This document shows, piece by piece, positions 17,239-26,118 of a DNA stretch of 64,000 bases (the first letter of the stretch is position 1; each line of letters opens with the position of its first letter). The notes beneath the pieces are model-generated. The model made no database searches. It was given only the letters and a program-made list of their open reading frames with translations, and was not told the DNA's origin. The DNA comes from Paenibacillus sabuli (lineage in GTDB: Bacteria; Bacillota; Bacilli; Paenibacillales; Paenibacillaceae): contig NZ_JACXIZ010000022.1 in assembly GCF_014705605.1 (NCBI RefSeq), positions 58,817 to 122,816 of the forward strand, in the 5' to 3' direction. The position numbers were made by a program, and so were the translations under genes.

Positions 17239-18027
17239 TCAGCTTTTTTCGACCTTTTTTGCAGCCTGGACAAGGCTGTCCGACTTCAGCGCATAGACGC
17301 CTTTCATGCGTCCAAGCGCTTCCGCCGCCTCCAAAAAGGAGTGAGGGCGCGCGCTCTTGAGCTTGAAATTCAGCGTAGCTCCCCTTGCTTCGGCACCTTC
17401 CTCGGCCCCGGCATCCAAGCCAAAAATCCGGCTGCGTCCGGCCGTGTCATCCGGGACGAGCGTGACCTGGGTTACATGAATGCGGTGCGACTCCAGCACT
17501 GCGACGATCTGACGCCATACGTCAGGCCGATCTTCCACCCGCAGCGCAATCGACTGATACCGCCGATGCCGCAGCAGCACCTTCTCCCACTTGTTCAACG
17601 CGTACAGGCTGATCAGCACCATCAAGGTGCATAGCAACGCGCCGGTATAAAAGCCGGCGCCGACGCATAGCCCGATCGCCGCCACCGTCCAGATCGAAGC
17701 AGCCGTCGTCAGCCCCTTGATCACGCTGCCGTTGCGCAGGATCGCACCCGCCCCGAGGAAGCCGATGCCGCTGATGACCTGCGCCGCCAGCCGAGCCGGA
17801 TCCATACGGACGCTCGCCTCCGAAGTGAACTGGCCGAAGCCGTAGATCGACATCAGCATGATCGTCGCGGAGCCGAGGCAGACCAGGATGTGCGTGCGGA
17901 AGCCCGCGGCATGGTTGCTCCACTCGCGCTCGAAGCCGATCATGCCGCCCAGCACCGCCGCCAGCACCATGCGGATGGTCAGGTCGGCCCATGAGATCTC
18001 CCATACGCTCCCCGTATCCATGAACAT
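17239..18027 (-). CDS. MgtC/SapB-family membrane protein
   Basis: 262 residues. The N-terminal domain has about five membrane segments with the MgtC signatures LGGMIGFEREWSNHAAGFRTH and ISGIGFLGAGAILRNG-type motif, then TTAASIWTVAAIGL. A soluble C-terminal domain follows (about 150-262). Family members are linked to Mg2+ homeostasis, acid tolerance and control of F-type ATPase; the molecular role of Firmicute homologues is unclear. GGAGGGATCGTC precedes ATG 18027, 41 bases after murQ stops, so it is probably the last gene of the amino-sugar operon, an unexpected passenger there. Confidence 0.88.
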   Translation of the reverse strand: MFMDTGSVWEISWADLTIRMVLAAVLGGMIGFEREWSNHAAGFRTHILVCLGSATIMLMSIYGFGQFTSEASVRMDPARLAAQVISGIGFLGAGAILRNGSVIKGLTTAASIWTVAAIGLCVGAGFYTGALLCTLMVLISLYALNKWEKVLLRHRRYQSIALRVEDRPDVWRQIVAVLESHRIHVTQVTLVPDDTAGRSRIFGLDAGAEEGAEARGATLNFKLKSARPHSFLEAAEALGRMKGVYALKSDSLVQAAKKVEKS

Positions 18028-18067
18028 GACGATCCCTCCTTCCGATCAGGCCGAGCCTGGGTAGGCG

Positions 18068-19000
18068 CTAAGATCCGCTCCGCTCCGCTCGGCCTTCGAG
18101 CGCTTGCAGCGCCTTACCGAAATGATCGCCAGAGGCCGTCAGCGCCTGGCTCGCCCGCCCCGCCGAGATGGCGAAGCGCTGCATCAGGATCGCGATTCGG
18201 GCATCTCCGCCGGCCTGCCCCGCGAGCCGCGCCGCCTCAGCCTTGTCCAGGCCGGTCGCCTGCTGGACGATCCGCACGACACGATCCTTGAGCTTGGCAT
18301 TGGTCGCTTGGACGTTGACCATCAGATTGCCGTGCACCTTGCCGAGGCGAATCATCGCCGCAGTCGTGATCATATTCAGCACCATCTTGGTCGCGGTGCC
18401 CGCCTTGAGCCGGGTCGAGCCGGTGACGATCTCCGGTCCGACCTCGACCTCGATCGGATAGTCGACGCTGGCGCTCAGCCGGGTACCGTGATTGCAGCTC
18501 AGTCCCGCGGTCACCGCGCCGAGCGCGCGCGCCTCCTCCATCGCGCCGAGCACATACGGCGCGCCGCCCGCTGCGGAGATGCCCACGACCGCATCGCCGG
18601 GCCGCAACCGCTCGCGCGCTTCCAGCTGGCCCGCCTCCCGATTGTCCTCGGCATCCTCGACCGAGCGCGTCATGGCGCGCGCGCCGCCGGCGATCACGCC
18701 CTGCACGAGCTCCGGGCTGACGCCGTACGTCGGCGGGCACTCCGACGCATCGAGTATGCCCAGCCGGCCGCTCGTGCCCGCTCCGAAATAGTACAGGCGC
18801 CCGCCTTGCTCCAGCGCGCCGACAATCGCATCTATCGCCGCCGCGATGGCCGGCAGCTCGCGCTGCACCGCCAGCGGCACCGTCATATCCTCTTCATTCA
18901 TCAGCGAGACGATCTCCAGCACATTCAATTGGTCCAGATGGGCCGAGCGCTGGTTCATCTGCTCGGTCGCCAATGCCGCCGAGGGTTCCTTATTCGTCAT
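18068..19000 (-). CDS. murQ: N-acetylmuramic acid 6-phosphate etherase
   Basis: 310 residues. MurQ cleaves the D-lactyl ether of MurNAc 6-phosphate, giving GlcNAc 6-phosphate and D-lactate, in peptidoglycan recycling. The SIS-fold signature is intact: YYFGAGTSGRLGILDASECP, the conserved STRLKAGTATKMVLNMI block and KVHGNLMVNV. The ATG at 19000 has AAGGTG about six bases upstream and lies one base after the kinase stop; an in-frame ATG at 19015 abuts GGAGGA and is less likely. Together with the kinase next to it, it explains how imported MurNAc could be phosphorylated and converted. Confidence 0.95.
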   Translation of the reverse strand: MTNKEPSAALATEQMNQRSAHLDQLNVLEIVSLMNEEDMTVPLAVQRELPAIAAAIDAIVGALEQGGRLYYFGAGTSGRLGILDASECPPTYGVSPELVQGVIAGGARAMTRSVEDAEDNREAGQLEARERLRPGDAVVGISAAGGAPYVLGAMEEARALGAVTAGLSCNHGTRLSASVDYPIEVEVGPEIVTGSTRLKAGTATKMVLNMITTAAMIRLGKVHGNLMVNVQATNAKLKDRVVRIVQQATGLDKAEAARLAGQAGGDARIAILMQRFAISAGRASQALTASGDHFGKALQALEGRAERSGS

Positions 19001-19001
19001 C

Positions 19002-20009
19002 TCATTCACCTTCATTCCTCCAATACCGGGTTGCTCGTTCGATGATGTGCGGCGTGAGCGGAATATCCGCCGCCGCGAGGGCGTAATAATAGCTCCCCAG
19101 CACCGGCGGGGCGTCCAGTGCGATCCGCTCCGGCGCCAAGGCCTGGATCGGCTCCTGCGCGGCAAAGGCCTCCATCAGCGCCGGTTCGCCGAATACGCCG
19201 CCGCTCAGGACAAGCGGCACGCCGCGAGCGCCGAAAGACAAGCGGGCGCACGCCGCCTGCACCAGCCGGGCGAGCTCGCCGGCCGCCTCCGCGGCGATCC
19301 AGCGCGCCGTCTCGTCGCCGCGCCGCGCCGCCCGGAACAGCGCGCGCGCAAGCGAAGCCGTCCGCGCACGCATATTGTCCGCTTCGTAGATCGCCGTGAC
19401 GAGCTCGGGCGGGGCAGTGAGCCCGAGCTCGCCGAGAATCTCGCCTGTGAGCAGCGTCTGTGGCCCGCGGCCGTCGTGGGCGCGCATGACCGCCTGCAGC
19501 GCGCGCCGGCCCAGGTCGAAGCCGCTGCCCTCGTCGCCCATTACATAGCCCCAGCCGCCGACCCGGACGTATTCGCCGCTCTCGGGATCGTATCCGCATG
19601 CGATCGAGCCGGTCCCGGCGATCAGCACGACGCCGCGGCGTCCGTGCGTACCCGCCGCGAGCGCGGTCTGCGCATCGTTGTAGAGGCTGACCCGGGCCTG
19701 CGCCGGCAAGCGGTCGCGAAGCAGATCGCGCACGCGTGCCTTGTCCTCGCTGCGGTCGCCGCCGGCGAGGCCCAGAGCGATGCCGCGCACCTCGCGCAGC
19801 GAGACGCCGCTGCCTCGCAGCCCTTCCTCCAGCAGCCGGATCAGCTCTTCCCGGACGCGCGTCCACGGCAGCGACTTCATATTGCTCGAGCCCCCGCGCA
19901 CCGCGGCCAGGATCTGACCTCCCCCATCGGCGACGATCAGGGTTGTCTGCGTGCCGCCGCCGTCGACGGCGACGAAGGCGCCGCTTGCTGTAGTCGTGTC
20001 GGTCGTCAT
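19002..20009 (-). CDS. BadF/BadG-type sugar kinase, probable GlcNAc/MurNAc kinase
   Basis: 335 residues of the ASKHA (actin-like ATPase) fold: phosphate-1 loop VDGGGTQTTLIVAD (about 15-28), phosphate-2 region VVLIAGTGSIACGYD, GGWGYVMGDEGSGFDLGRRA and an adenosine motif VLSGGVFGEPALMEAF near the C-terminus. GlcNAc kinases and clostridial MurK (a GlcNAc/MurNAc kinase) belong to this family. GGGAGGGAG precedes ATG 20009; the start overlaps the HAD gene stop by four bases (ATGA). Being directly upstream of murQ in an operon with an ABC importer but no PTS, it most likely makes the MurNAc 6-phosphate that MurQ needs. That role is inferred from context. Confidence 0.85.
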   Translation of the reverse strand: MTTDTTTASGAFVAVDGGGTQTTLIVADGGGQILAAVRGGSSNMKSLPWTRVREELIRLLEEGLRGSGVSLREVRGIALGLAGGDRSEDKARVRDLLRDRLPAQARVSLYNDAQTALAAGTHGRRGVVLIAGTGSIACGYDPESGEYVRVGGWGYVMGDEGSGFDLGRRALQAVMRAHDGRGPQTLLTGEILGELGLTAPPELVTAIYEADNMRARTASLARALFRAARRGDETARWIAAEAAGELARLVQAACARLSFGARGVPLVLSGGVFGEPALMEAFAAQEPIQALAPERIALDAPPVLGSYYYALAAADIPLTPHIIERATRYWRNEGE

Positions 20010-20842
20010 CGCTGCGGCTCCCTCCCGGCCGCGTCGGCCGGATCGACTGCGCCGCTCTTGGCCTGCAGCGCATCGGCCAGCTCGTGCAGATCGGCGACGA
20101 CCGCCGCCGGCAGCCACTCCGTTGGCAGCGGCGCATCAGCGGCCAGCCGGGCATGCTCGACCTCCGCCTGACGGCGCAGCACCGCCTCCAGCAGCGGGCT
20201 GTCCGCGCGCTCCGCCGGCGTGAGCGTCCGCAGCGCATCCGGGAGCCTGCGGCTGATGAGGATCGGCTGCGTGCCGATCGCGTGGGCGAAGACCATATCG
20301 TGGTCGAGCCGGTCGCCGACGTGGGCTGCGATCACGCCGCGCCCGCCGCTGATCAGAGAGGCGCCCATCGCCGCATCCGGCTTGGCACAGCCGGCCCGAT
20401 CGGGGGTAATCACCGCGTCGAAGCGCTCCGTCAGGCCGAGTGCCGCCATCACCGGGTATTGGTACTTGTAATACCCGTTAGTCACGGCGGCCAGACAGTA
20501 GCCGAGCGTCCTGAGCCGATCCAGTCCCGGCAGCACCGTATCGTCGAGCAGGTAGCTCTTCGGCGCCCCGGCATGGCGGCCGACCATCTCTTCAATGCTG
20601 AAGCTCCCCGGCACGCCCCAGGAACGGAACAGCCGCGAGGCAATCGCATCCCAATCGTAGGCCGCCACCGTCTCCTTGGCAGCGAGCATCCGCTCATGCT
20701 CGGCCATCAGGCTGCCGCGCACCGTGTCGCCTTCGCCGAGCGTTTCTGCCGCCAGCCGCTCCAGCTCGGGGAAGATCCACCCTGCGAACGGATTCTGCAT
20801 CAGGGTGCCGTCCAGGTCGAATGTGATCCATCGTTTCATCAT
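20006..20842 (-). CDS. HAD-family hydrolase
   Basis: 278 residues with all HAD motifs: Asp9/Asp11 in DLDGT, the Ser/Thr motif as AVTNGYYKYQ, Lys within CAKPD and the acidic motif HVGDRLDHDM. A helical cap lies between motifs I and II. The C-terminal extension (about 220-278) is alanine-rich. The ATG at 20842 overlaps the permease stop by four bases. Such enzymes usually remove phosphate from small metabolites; in an amino-sugar operon a sugar phosphate is plausible, but it might also be a housekeeping phosphatase. Substrate unknown. Confidence 0.85.
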   Translation of the reverse strand: MMKRWITFDLDGTLMQNPFAGWIFPELERLAAETLGEGDTVRGSLMAEHERMLAAKETVAAYDWDAIASRLFRSWGVPGSFSIEEMVGRHAGAPKSYLLDDTVLPGLDRLRTLGYCLAAVTNGYYKYQYPVMAALGLTERFDAVITPDRAGCAKPDAAMGASLISGGRGVIAAHVGDRLDHDMVFAHAIGTQPILISRRLPDALRTLTPAERADSPLLEAVLRRQAEVEHARLAADAPLPTEWLPAAVVADLHELADALQAKSGAVDPADAAGREPQR

Positions 20843-21660
20843 TTCACCGCCCCGGCCGTCAAGCCTTCAATGAATTGCCGCGAGGCAAACAGGAACGCGA
20901 TAATCATCGGCAGCGAAGCCAGCGTCAGGCCGCTGAACAACAGGTTCCATTCGGTATCGTATTCGCCGAACAGCCGCAGCATGCCATACATGATCGTGCC
21001 CTTGCCCGTGGACTTGATCAGGACGAGCGGATAGAAAAAGTCGTTCCACACCTTGATCAAATCGGTAATCGCGACCGTCGCGATGGCCGGACGCATGAGC
21101 GGCAAGATGATGCGGTAGTAAACCTGAAAATCGTTGCACCCGTCAATCCGCGCGCTCTGATCCAGATCTCTGGGCAGCGTCCCGAAGAAGCCGTAGAACA
21201 GAAACACCGCGAAGGAGATATGCCCCGCCACGTAGACGACTACCAATCCCGCCAGCGAATCCAGCAGCCCCAGCTTGAGCAGCTGCATGTAGAGCGGCGA
21301 TATCGCCAGCTTCATCGGCAGCATCAGGCCGAGCATGAAGAAAAACAGCAGCGCCCCGTTCCAGCGGAAGTTATAACGCGATAGATAGAATGCCGCCATC
21401 GACGAGACGAGCAAGATGATCAAGAGCGAGAACACACTGACGAGCACACTGTTGAGCAAGTAATCCGAAAACTGCACCTTGTGCCAAACTTCAATAAAAT
21501 TGTCGAGCGAAATCGAATGCGGCATACCGAGCGGAGACCGCGTGATCTCCTGGCTCGTCTTGAACGAAGACAGGAACATCAGAAAAATCGGATAGAGCGA
21601 GATAAACGAGAACAAAAGCAAAAGCACGTATTTGGTCAGCTGCTGCAGGCGATGCGCCAT
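20839..21660 (-). CDS. Carbohydrate ABC transporter permease, MalG/AraQ type
   Basis: 273 residues, six predicted membrane segments starting with YVLLLLFSFISLYPIFLMFL. The EAA loop reads DLDQSARIDGCNDFQVYYRI. The C-terminus FASRQFIEGLTAGAVK is typical of MsmG/AraQ permeases. It starts 27 bases after the partner permease and its stop overlaps the HAD start (ATGA). With 21687-22598 it forms the membrane channel of the predicted amino-sugar importer. Confidence 0.92.
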   Translation of the reverse strand: MAHRLQQLTKYVLLLLFSFISLYPIFLMFLSSFKTSQEITRSPLGMPHSISLDNFIEVWHKVQFSDYLLNSVLVSVFSLLIILLVSSMAAFYLSRYNFRWNGALLFFFMLGLMLPMKLAISPLYMQLLKLGLLDSLAGLVVVYVAGHISFAVFLFYGFFGTLPRDLDQSARIDGCNDFQVYYRIILPLMRPAIATVAITDLIKVWNDFFYPLVLIKSTGKGTIMYGMLRLFGEYDTEWNLLFSGLTLASLPMIIAFLFASRQFIEGLTAGAVK

Positions 21661-21686
21661 TGCCGAACCCCCTAACCAGCGAAAAT

Positions 21687-22598
21687 TTAATAGTCAACGG
21701 CTTTGCGCCGGAAGAAGTACATCGAAACGGCGGTCGCCGTCGCAATCATGACCAGCAGGATGACAGCCAGCGCAGAGCCCAGGCCGATGGCCTCTCCCCC
21801 GCCCGCCGTGCTGAACATGAGTCGATAGAAGTACAGCGCCAGGACGTCGGTGGAATAATACGGCCCGCCGGACGTGCCCTGCATCGCATAGATCAATTCG
21901 AACGATTCGAAGGACGAGATAAAGGTCAGAATCGTCATGATCATAATCGACGGCATCGACAGCGGCACCGTAATCCGCAGCAGCAGGGTCAGGCCTGTCG
22001 CGCGGTCGATCTTGGCCGCCTCGTACACCTCACGCGAGATCGATTGCAAGCCGACCAGGAAGATGAGTACGGCGAAGCCGAATTCGTACCAGCTATCGAC
22101 CAAGATGATCGTGTATAGCGCCGTATCGGGATGACCGAGCCACGGCCTGGCCCATTCCTCGAGCCCAATCGCGCGCAGCGCCGTATTCAGCACGCCGTAG
22201 GACGGATTGAGGATCAGGCTGAACAGATAGCCGACGACGATGACCGAGAGCAGCTTGGGCATGAAGAAGATGGTCTTGAACCACTCCTTGCCCTTGATCC
22301 GGCTGTTGATCAGCAGTGCCAGCAGATACGCGACCATGAGCTTGGCCGGCACCAGCACGAGAAAAAAAATGACGTTGTGCCCGAGCGCACGGTTGAAGGT
22401 CTCCTTGTGCGGCGACTCCGTGAACAACCGAATGAAGTTCTCCAGCCCGATGAATTGGTCGCGCAGCAGCCCCTTCCAGGAAAAAAAGCTGTTCATCAGC
22501 GCCGAGACGATCGGCACCATCATAAACCCGACGTAAAACACCAGCGCCGGCAGCAAAAACAGATGCACGAGATGCTTCATGTGCTTTGGTTTTCTCAC
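21687..22598 (-). CDS. Carbohydrate ABC transporter permease, MalF/UgpA type
   Basis: 303 residues with six predicted membrane segments (first LVHLFLLPALVFYVGFMMV). The EAA loop is EVYEAAKIDRATGLTLLLRI. The start is a GTG at 22598, with AGGA seven bases upstream; the next in-frame ATG is six codons downstream. Partner of the MalG-type permease that follows; the dedicated binding protein is two genes upstream. Confidence 0.9.
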   Translation of the reverse strand: MRKPKHMKHLVHLFLLPALVFYVGFMMVPIVSALMNSFFSWKGLLRDQFIGLENFIRLFTESPHKETFNRALGHNVIFFLVLVPAKLMVAYLLALLINSRIKGKEWFKTIFFMPKLLSVIVVGYLFSLILNPSYGVLNTALRAIGLEEWARPWLGHPDTALYTIILVDSWYEFGFAVLIFLVGLQSISREVYEAAKIDRATGLTLLLRITVPLSMPSIMIMTILTFISSFESFELIYAMQGTSGGPYYSTDVLALYFYRLMFSTAGGGEAIGLGSALAVILLVMIATATAVSMYFFRRKAVDY

Positions 22599-22641
22599 GT
22601 TATGTCCTGCCCCTTCCTATATTGCAGACTCGGGTTCGCGC

Positions 22642-23676
22642 TCATCCGCCCAGCTCCTCGCGGATGCTGTCGTGGAGGATGCGGCGCAGCGCGCGCACCG
22701 GCATGCGGTCGCGTCCGGCATGCACCGCGTTCGTCAGCCAGACGATGGCCAGCCTCAGCTGCGGCTCGCACCAGATGCTCGTGCCGGTAAATCCCGTGTG
22801 GCCAAAGCTGCCCGGCGGCCAGGACAGCCCGCAGGAGACCGGCCGCCACGCCTCGTCATGGTGCACCTCCCAGCCGAGCCCGCGGCCCTGGCGCGGATGC
22901 GCCAGCGCGGCTGCCGCAAGGTCGGGCGACAAGAGCCGAGCGGCTCCAGGGTCGAGCCACACATCCGTATAGCGGGCCAGATCCTCGGCCGTGCCGAACA
23001 GTCCCGCGCTCCCGCTCGCCCCGCCCATCTGCCACGTCTTCTCATCGTGCACCTCGCCGACGAGATAGCGGCCGTCTACATATTCGGTAGCTGCCGCCCT
23101 GGCCGTCAGCTCGGGCAGCTGCACAGCGTACCCGGTGCCGCGCATGTCCAGCGGCGCGAGCACCCGCTCCTGCGCCAGCCGCTCGATTGGGCGGCCACCG
23201 ACCCGACTCGCCAGCTCACCCAGCAGGATCATTCCCAGATCGCTGTAGCGCACGACGCGGCCGGGCTCGCTCTCCAGCCTGGCGCGATAGATCTCGCCCA
23301 GCACATCGCGGCCCGCGGCGCTTCGCGGTACGATGGGAAGGTCCGCCGGAAGACCAGATAGATGCTGTAATAAATGCTTAATTTTTACTCCTTTATGCGT
23401 GAAGGGGTCCAAATAAGCGGACACCGGCTCATTCCATCCAATTGTTCCTTCTTGAATCAAGCCCAAGATAACGGGCAGCGTGATGATTACCTTGGTAAGC
23501 GATGCCAAATCAAAAGGAGTGTCCGGCCGAATCGGCCGCATGCCGTGATTGTCGCAATATTCGCCAAAAGCACCGGTATAAATCGTTTTGCCCTGCACGC
23601 GTACGCAGCACACGCCGCCGGGAACGAGCCCTTCGCGATCCCATCTGCGCAGCAGCGCTTCGCTTTTGTTCAGCAT
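22642..23676 (-). CDS. Beta-lactamase-fold serine hydrolase (AmiE/YbbE-like)
   Basis: 344 residues, no signal peptide. It has the class C beta-lactamase/DD-peptidase fold: Ser59-x-x-Lys62 in SLTK, a YxN-like YSDLG near residue 145 and HTGFTG near the C-terminus in place of the KTG box. In Bacillus subtilis a protein of this fold (AmiE/YbbE, reported as a muropeptide amidase) lies in the murQ-murR-murP-amiE-nagZ-namZ cluster. Its presence in a murQ operon here is a close parallel. GGAGGAACACAG precedes ATG 23676. Predicted role: cleavage of peptide from muropeptides; without a signal sequence it would act in the cytosol unless exported by another route. Confidence 0.8.
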   Translation of the reverse strand: MLNKSEALLRRWDREGLVPGGVCCVRVQGKTIYTGAFGEYCDNHGMRPIRPDTPFDLASLTKVIITLPVILGLIQEGTIGWNEPVSAYLDPFTHKGVKIKHLLQHLSGLPADLPIVPRSAAGRDVLGEIYRARLESEPGRVVRYSDLGMILLGELASRVGGRPIERLAQERVLAPLDMRGTGYAVQLPELTARAAATEYVDGRYLVGEVHDEKTWQMGGASGSAGLFGTAEDLARYTDVWLDPGAARLLSPDLAAAALAHPRQGRGLGWEVHHDEAWRPVSCGLSWPPGSFGHTGFTGTSIWCEPQLRLAIVWLTNAVHAGRDRMPVRALRRILHDSIREELGG

Positions 23677-23838
23677 CTGTGTTCCTCCCGCGGGCAAGGC
23701 CGGCGGGCGCGAGGACCGCACCCGCCGGATTTGTCCAAATTATAGATAGTATACGATTAACCTATACGTATCTAAATTTCGCGGAACGAAACTTGCTGCG
23801 CCGTGTAAAGACGGCTTGCCCGTTTCGCCTTGTCCCGC

Positions 23839-25170
23839 TTATGACTGCGGCGTGAACCACTTGTCGACGGAATCCTGCAGCTCTTGCGCCACTTGAGCAG
23901 CGTCCAGATAGTCGAGGTACAGCCCTTGCAGCGCATCTTCGAATGCGACCTTCGAGGCAGGAGCGCCTTGGTTAAAGTGTGCCAGGATCAGGTATGGCAC
24001 GGCATTGTCGACGCTGAGCGACTTCATTCTGGCGAGCAGCGGATCGGCCGGCTCGACGCCGGGCACAGGGCTGACGCGCGTCAGCGTCTCGCTGAACAGC
24101 TTGCCGAACGAATCCGAGGCCACGAACTCCAGGAATTTCAGCGCTTCCTCCTGATGCTTCGAGGTTTTGGCTACCGCAAACGAACCGTCGACCCATGTCA
24201 CGATATGCGACTGGCCGCCTTCTTCCGGCGCGAATCCGGTGAAGAAATCAACGTCGAATTGCAGATCGTTGGCCTTGAACGTTTCGAGGCGATGGCTGCC
24301 GTTGATGTACATGGCCGCCTCTTGATTATAGAACATCATCTGCGCGTCCTTGTCCTCGATCGCGATGAAGTCGTTCGGGAAGAACGGCTCCAGATCCTTC
24401 ATCCGTTGGACCGAGTTGACGAATGCCTCGTCCGTAAATTTGGCCTCGCCGGCTACCACGGCATCGACAAATTCATTGCTGCCAAACGCGCTCTCGCCAA
24501 GCACCGCATGCGTCATGGAAAGCAGATAGCCCGCTTTGCCCGACTGCGCAACCGGCACGATGCCCAGCTCCTGGAGCTGCTCGCACACCGCGACGAACGC
24601 CTCATACGTCTGCGGCACCTCGATCCCGTTTTCCTCGAACATCGTTTTATTGTAGAAAATGACCGCGTTGTTGAGCATGAACGGGACGCCGTATACCTCG
24701 CCGTCGCTGCCCTTGGCCGCGTTCAGATACTGCTCGTCGAGCTGATCGATCCCGGGGAGATCGCCGACTGCCGTCAGGTAATCCGCATCGGCCAGCGCTG
24801 TCGCCGCATCGTAAGGGCGCAGCTGCAGCAGATCGACGCCGCTGCCCGACAGCAGAGCGTTGTTCAGGATCGTGTTGTACTCGGACGACTTGTACGGCTG
24901 GAAGTCGACCTTGATGCCGGGATTTTGCGCTTCGAACTCCGAAATAATGGTGGCGTAGCCCTCCGCGTCCTCGGGACGCCAGCTGTATAGCGTCAAGGTC
25001 ACGTCTTCGCCGCTGCCTTCCGCCACCTCCGCGTTGCCCCCGTTCGCGTTGCCGTTGCCGCTCGCGTTGCCGTTCGCATTGCCGTCGTTATTGTTGCCGC
25101 CGCAAGCGCCGAGCACCAACACGATTGCGAGCATTGCCACTACCAGACCATAAGCTTTTTTTGTTTTCAT
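23839..25170 (-). CDS. Extracellular sugar-binding lipoprotein (family 1)
   Basis: 443 residues. Signal with lipobox LVLGACGG, Cys23. The linker (about 25-50) is almost pure N, G and A, from a low-complexity repeat. The mature part is a MalE/UgpB-like solute-binding fold (DVTLTLYSWRPEDAEGYATI, FIGN-type hinge region at VPFMLNNAVIFYNKTMFEE). ATG 25170 follows GGGAGGG. It lies between the RpiR regulator and the beta-lactamase-fold enzyme, so its ligand is probably an amino sugar or small muropeptide. That ligand is inferred from murQ and the kinase. Confidence 0.87.
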   Translation of the reverse strand: MKTKKAYGLVVAMLAIVLVLGACGGNNNDGNANGNASGNGNANGGNAEVAEGSGEDVTLTLYSWRPEDAEGYATIISEFEAQNPGIKVDFQPYKSSEYNTILNNALLSGSGVDLLQLRPYDAATALADADYLTAVGDLPGIDQLDEQYLNAAKGSDGEVYGVPFMLNNAVIFYNKTMFEENGIEVPQTYEAFVAVCEQLQELGIVPVAQSGKAGYLLSMTHAVLGESAFGSNEFVDAVVAGEAKFTDEAFVNSVQRMKDLEPFFPNDFIAIEDKDAQMMFYNQEAAMYINGSHRLETFKANDLQFDVDFFTGFAPEEGGQSHIVTWVDGSFAVAKTSKHQEEALKFLEFVASDSFGKLFSETLTRVSPVPGVEPADPLLARMKSLSVDNAVPYLILAHFNQGAPASKVAFEDALQGLYLDYLDAAQVAQELQDSVDKWFTPQS

Positions 25171-25200
25171 TTTCTGTAACCCTCCCACTTGGAATAGATC

Positions 25201-26049
25201 CTACGTTTGCCGTTTGATCGCCTTGCGCGTGCTCTCCAGAGAACGAATATGACGATCGTGATCCTTGCGTAGAATGCCGACGTACAAAATATCGATCACA
25301 TTGAGCTGCGCGATACGCGAGGCCATCGCGCCGCTGCGGATGCTGTTCTCCAGCGAGCTGGTGAACAGATTGGTCTGCGCCGCCTCGGCTACCGGATTGG
25401 TGCCGAAGCGGGTGAGCGAGATCGTTTTTGCGCCGTTCTCGCCTGCCAATTGAAGCGAATCGACGACGTCCCGGGTCCCCCCTGAGTACGAAATGCCGAA
25501 AGCCACGTCCCGCTCGTCGAGATTGGCCGCAAGCGTCTTGAGCTCGTCCACGCCGAGTCCGGTCTCGCACCAATAATTGATGCGGGTCAGCTTTTGCTTG
25601 AGGTCCATTGCGATCACGCCGGAAGCGCCGACGCCGAAAAGCACAATCTTGCGCGCCCGGTACATGGCGTCAATGGCGACCTCCAGGCTCTCGCCGGACA
25701 AGACCGACATCGTGTCTTGAATCGAGCGCATGTTGTTGTGTGAGATCGAATCCACCAGTTCCCCGATTGGACCGTCGATTTCAATCTCTTGGTAAGCGGT
25801 GCGCGGCTCGTCATTGCCGGACAGATCTGCGGCCAGCCGCAGCTTCAACTCCTGGAATCCTTTGTAATTTAAGGAGCGGCACAGCCGAACGATGGTAGCT
25901 TCGCTGACATCTGCGAGACCGGCAAGCTTTTGAATCGACAGGTTAACGACCTCGCTTGGACGCTCGAGAATATACTCCGCTACCTTGCGCTCCATCGGTT
26001 TTAACGTCGGCAGCGCTGAATTTAAGCTGACCAGGCCCCCCTTAAGCAT
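25201..26049 (-). CDS. RpiR-family transcriptional regulator (MurR-like)
   Basis: 282 residues. The N-terminal winged HTH of RpiR proteins spans about 1-77 (LSIQKLAGLADVSEATIVRL, then KGFQELKLRLA). A SIS sugar-phosphate-binding domain spans about 120-260 (RARKIVLFGVGASGVIAMDL, VAFGISYSGGTRDVVDS). MurR, the repressor of MurNAc genes, is in this family and is induced by MurNAc 6-phosphate. The ATG at 26049 has GGAAGGA nine bases upstream. It is the first gene of the operon, transcribed from the promoter at 26119-26146, and probably represses its own operon. Assignment to MurR specificity is by context. Confidence 0.88.
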   Translation of the reverse strand: MLKGGLVSLNSALPTLKPMERKVAEYILERPSEVVNLSIQKLAGLADVSEATIVRLCRSLNYKGFQELKLRLAADLSGNDEPRTAYQEIEIDGPIGELVDSISHNNMRSIQDTMSVLSGESLEVAIDAMYRARKIVLFGVGASGVIAMDLKQKLTRINYWCETGLGVDELKTLAANLDERDVAFGISYSGGTRDVVDSLQLAGENGAKTISLTRFGTNPVAEAAQTNLFTSSLENSIRSGAMASRIAQLNVIDILYVGILRKDHDRHIRSLESTRKAIKRQT

Positions 26050-26118
26050 GCATGCACATCCTTCCTCGTGAAATCCATTTTGAAATTCATGAAGTTTTAT
26101 TTCCTCGTTTATGCTCTT

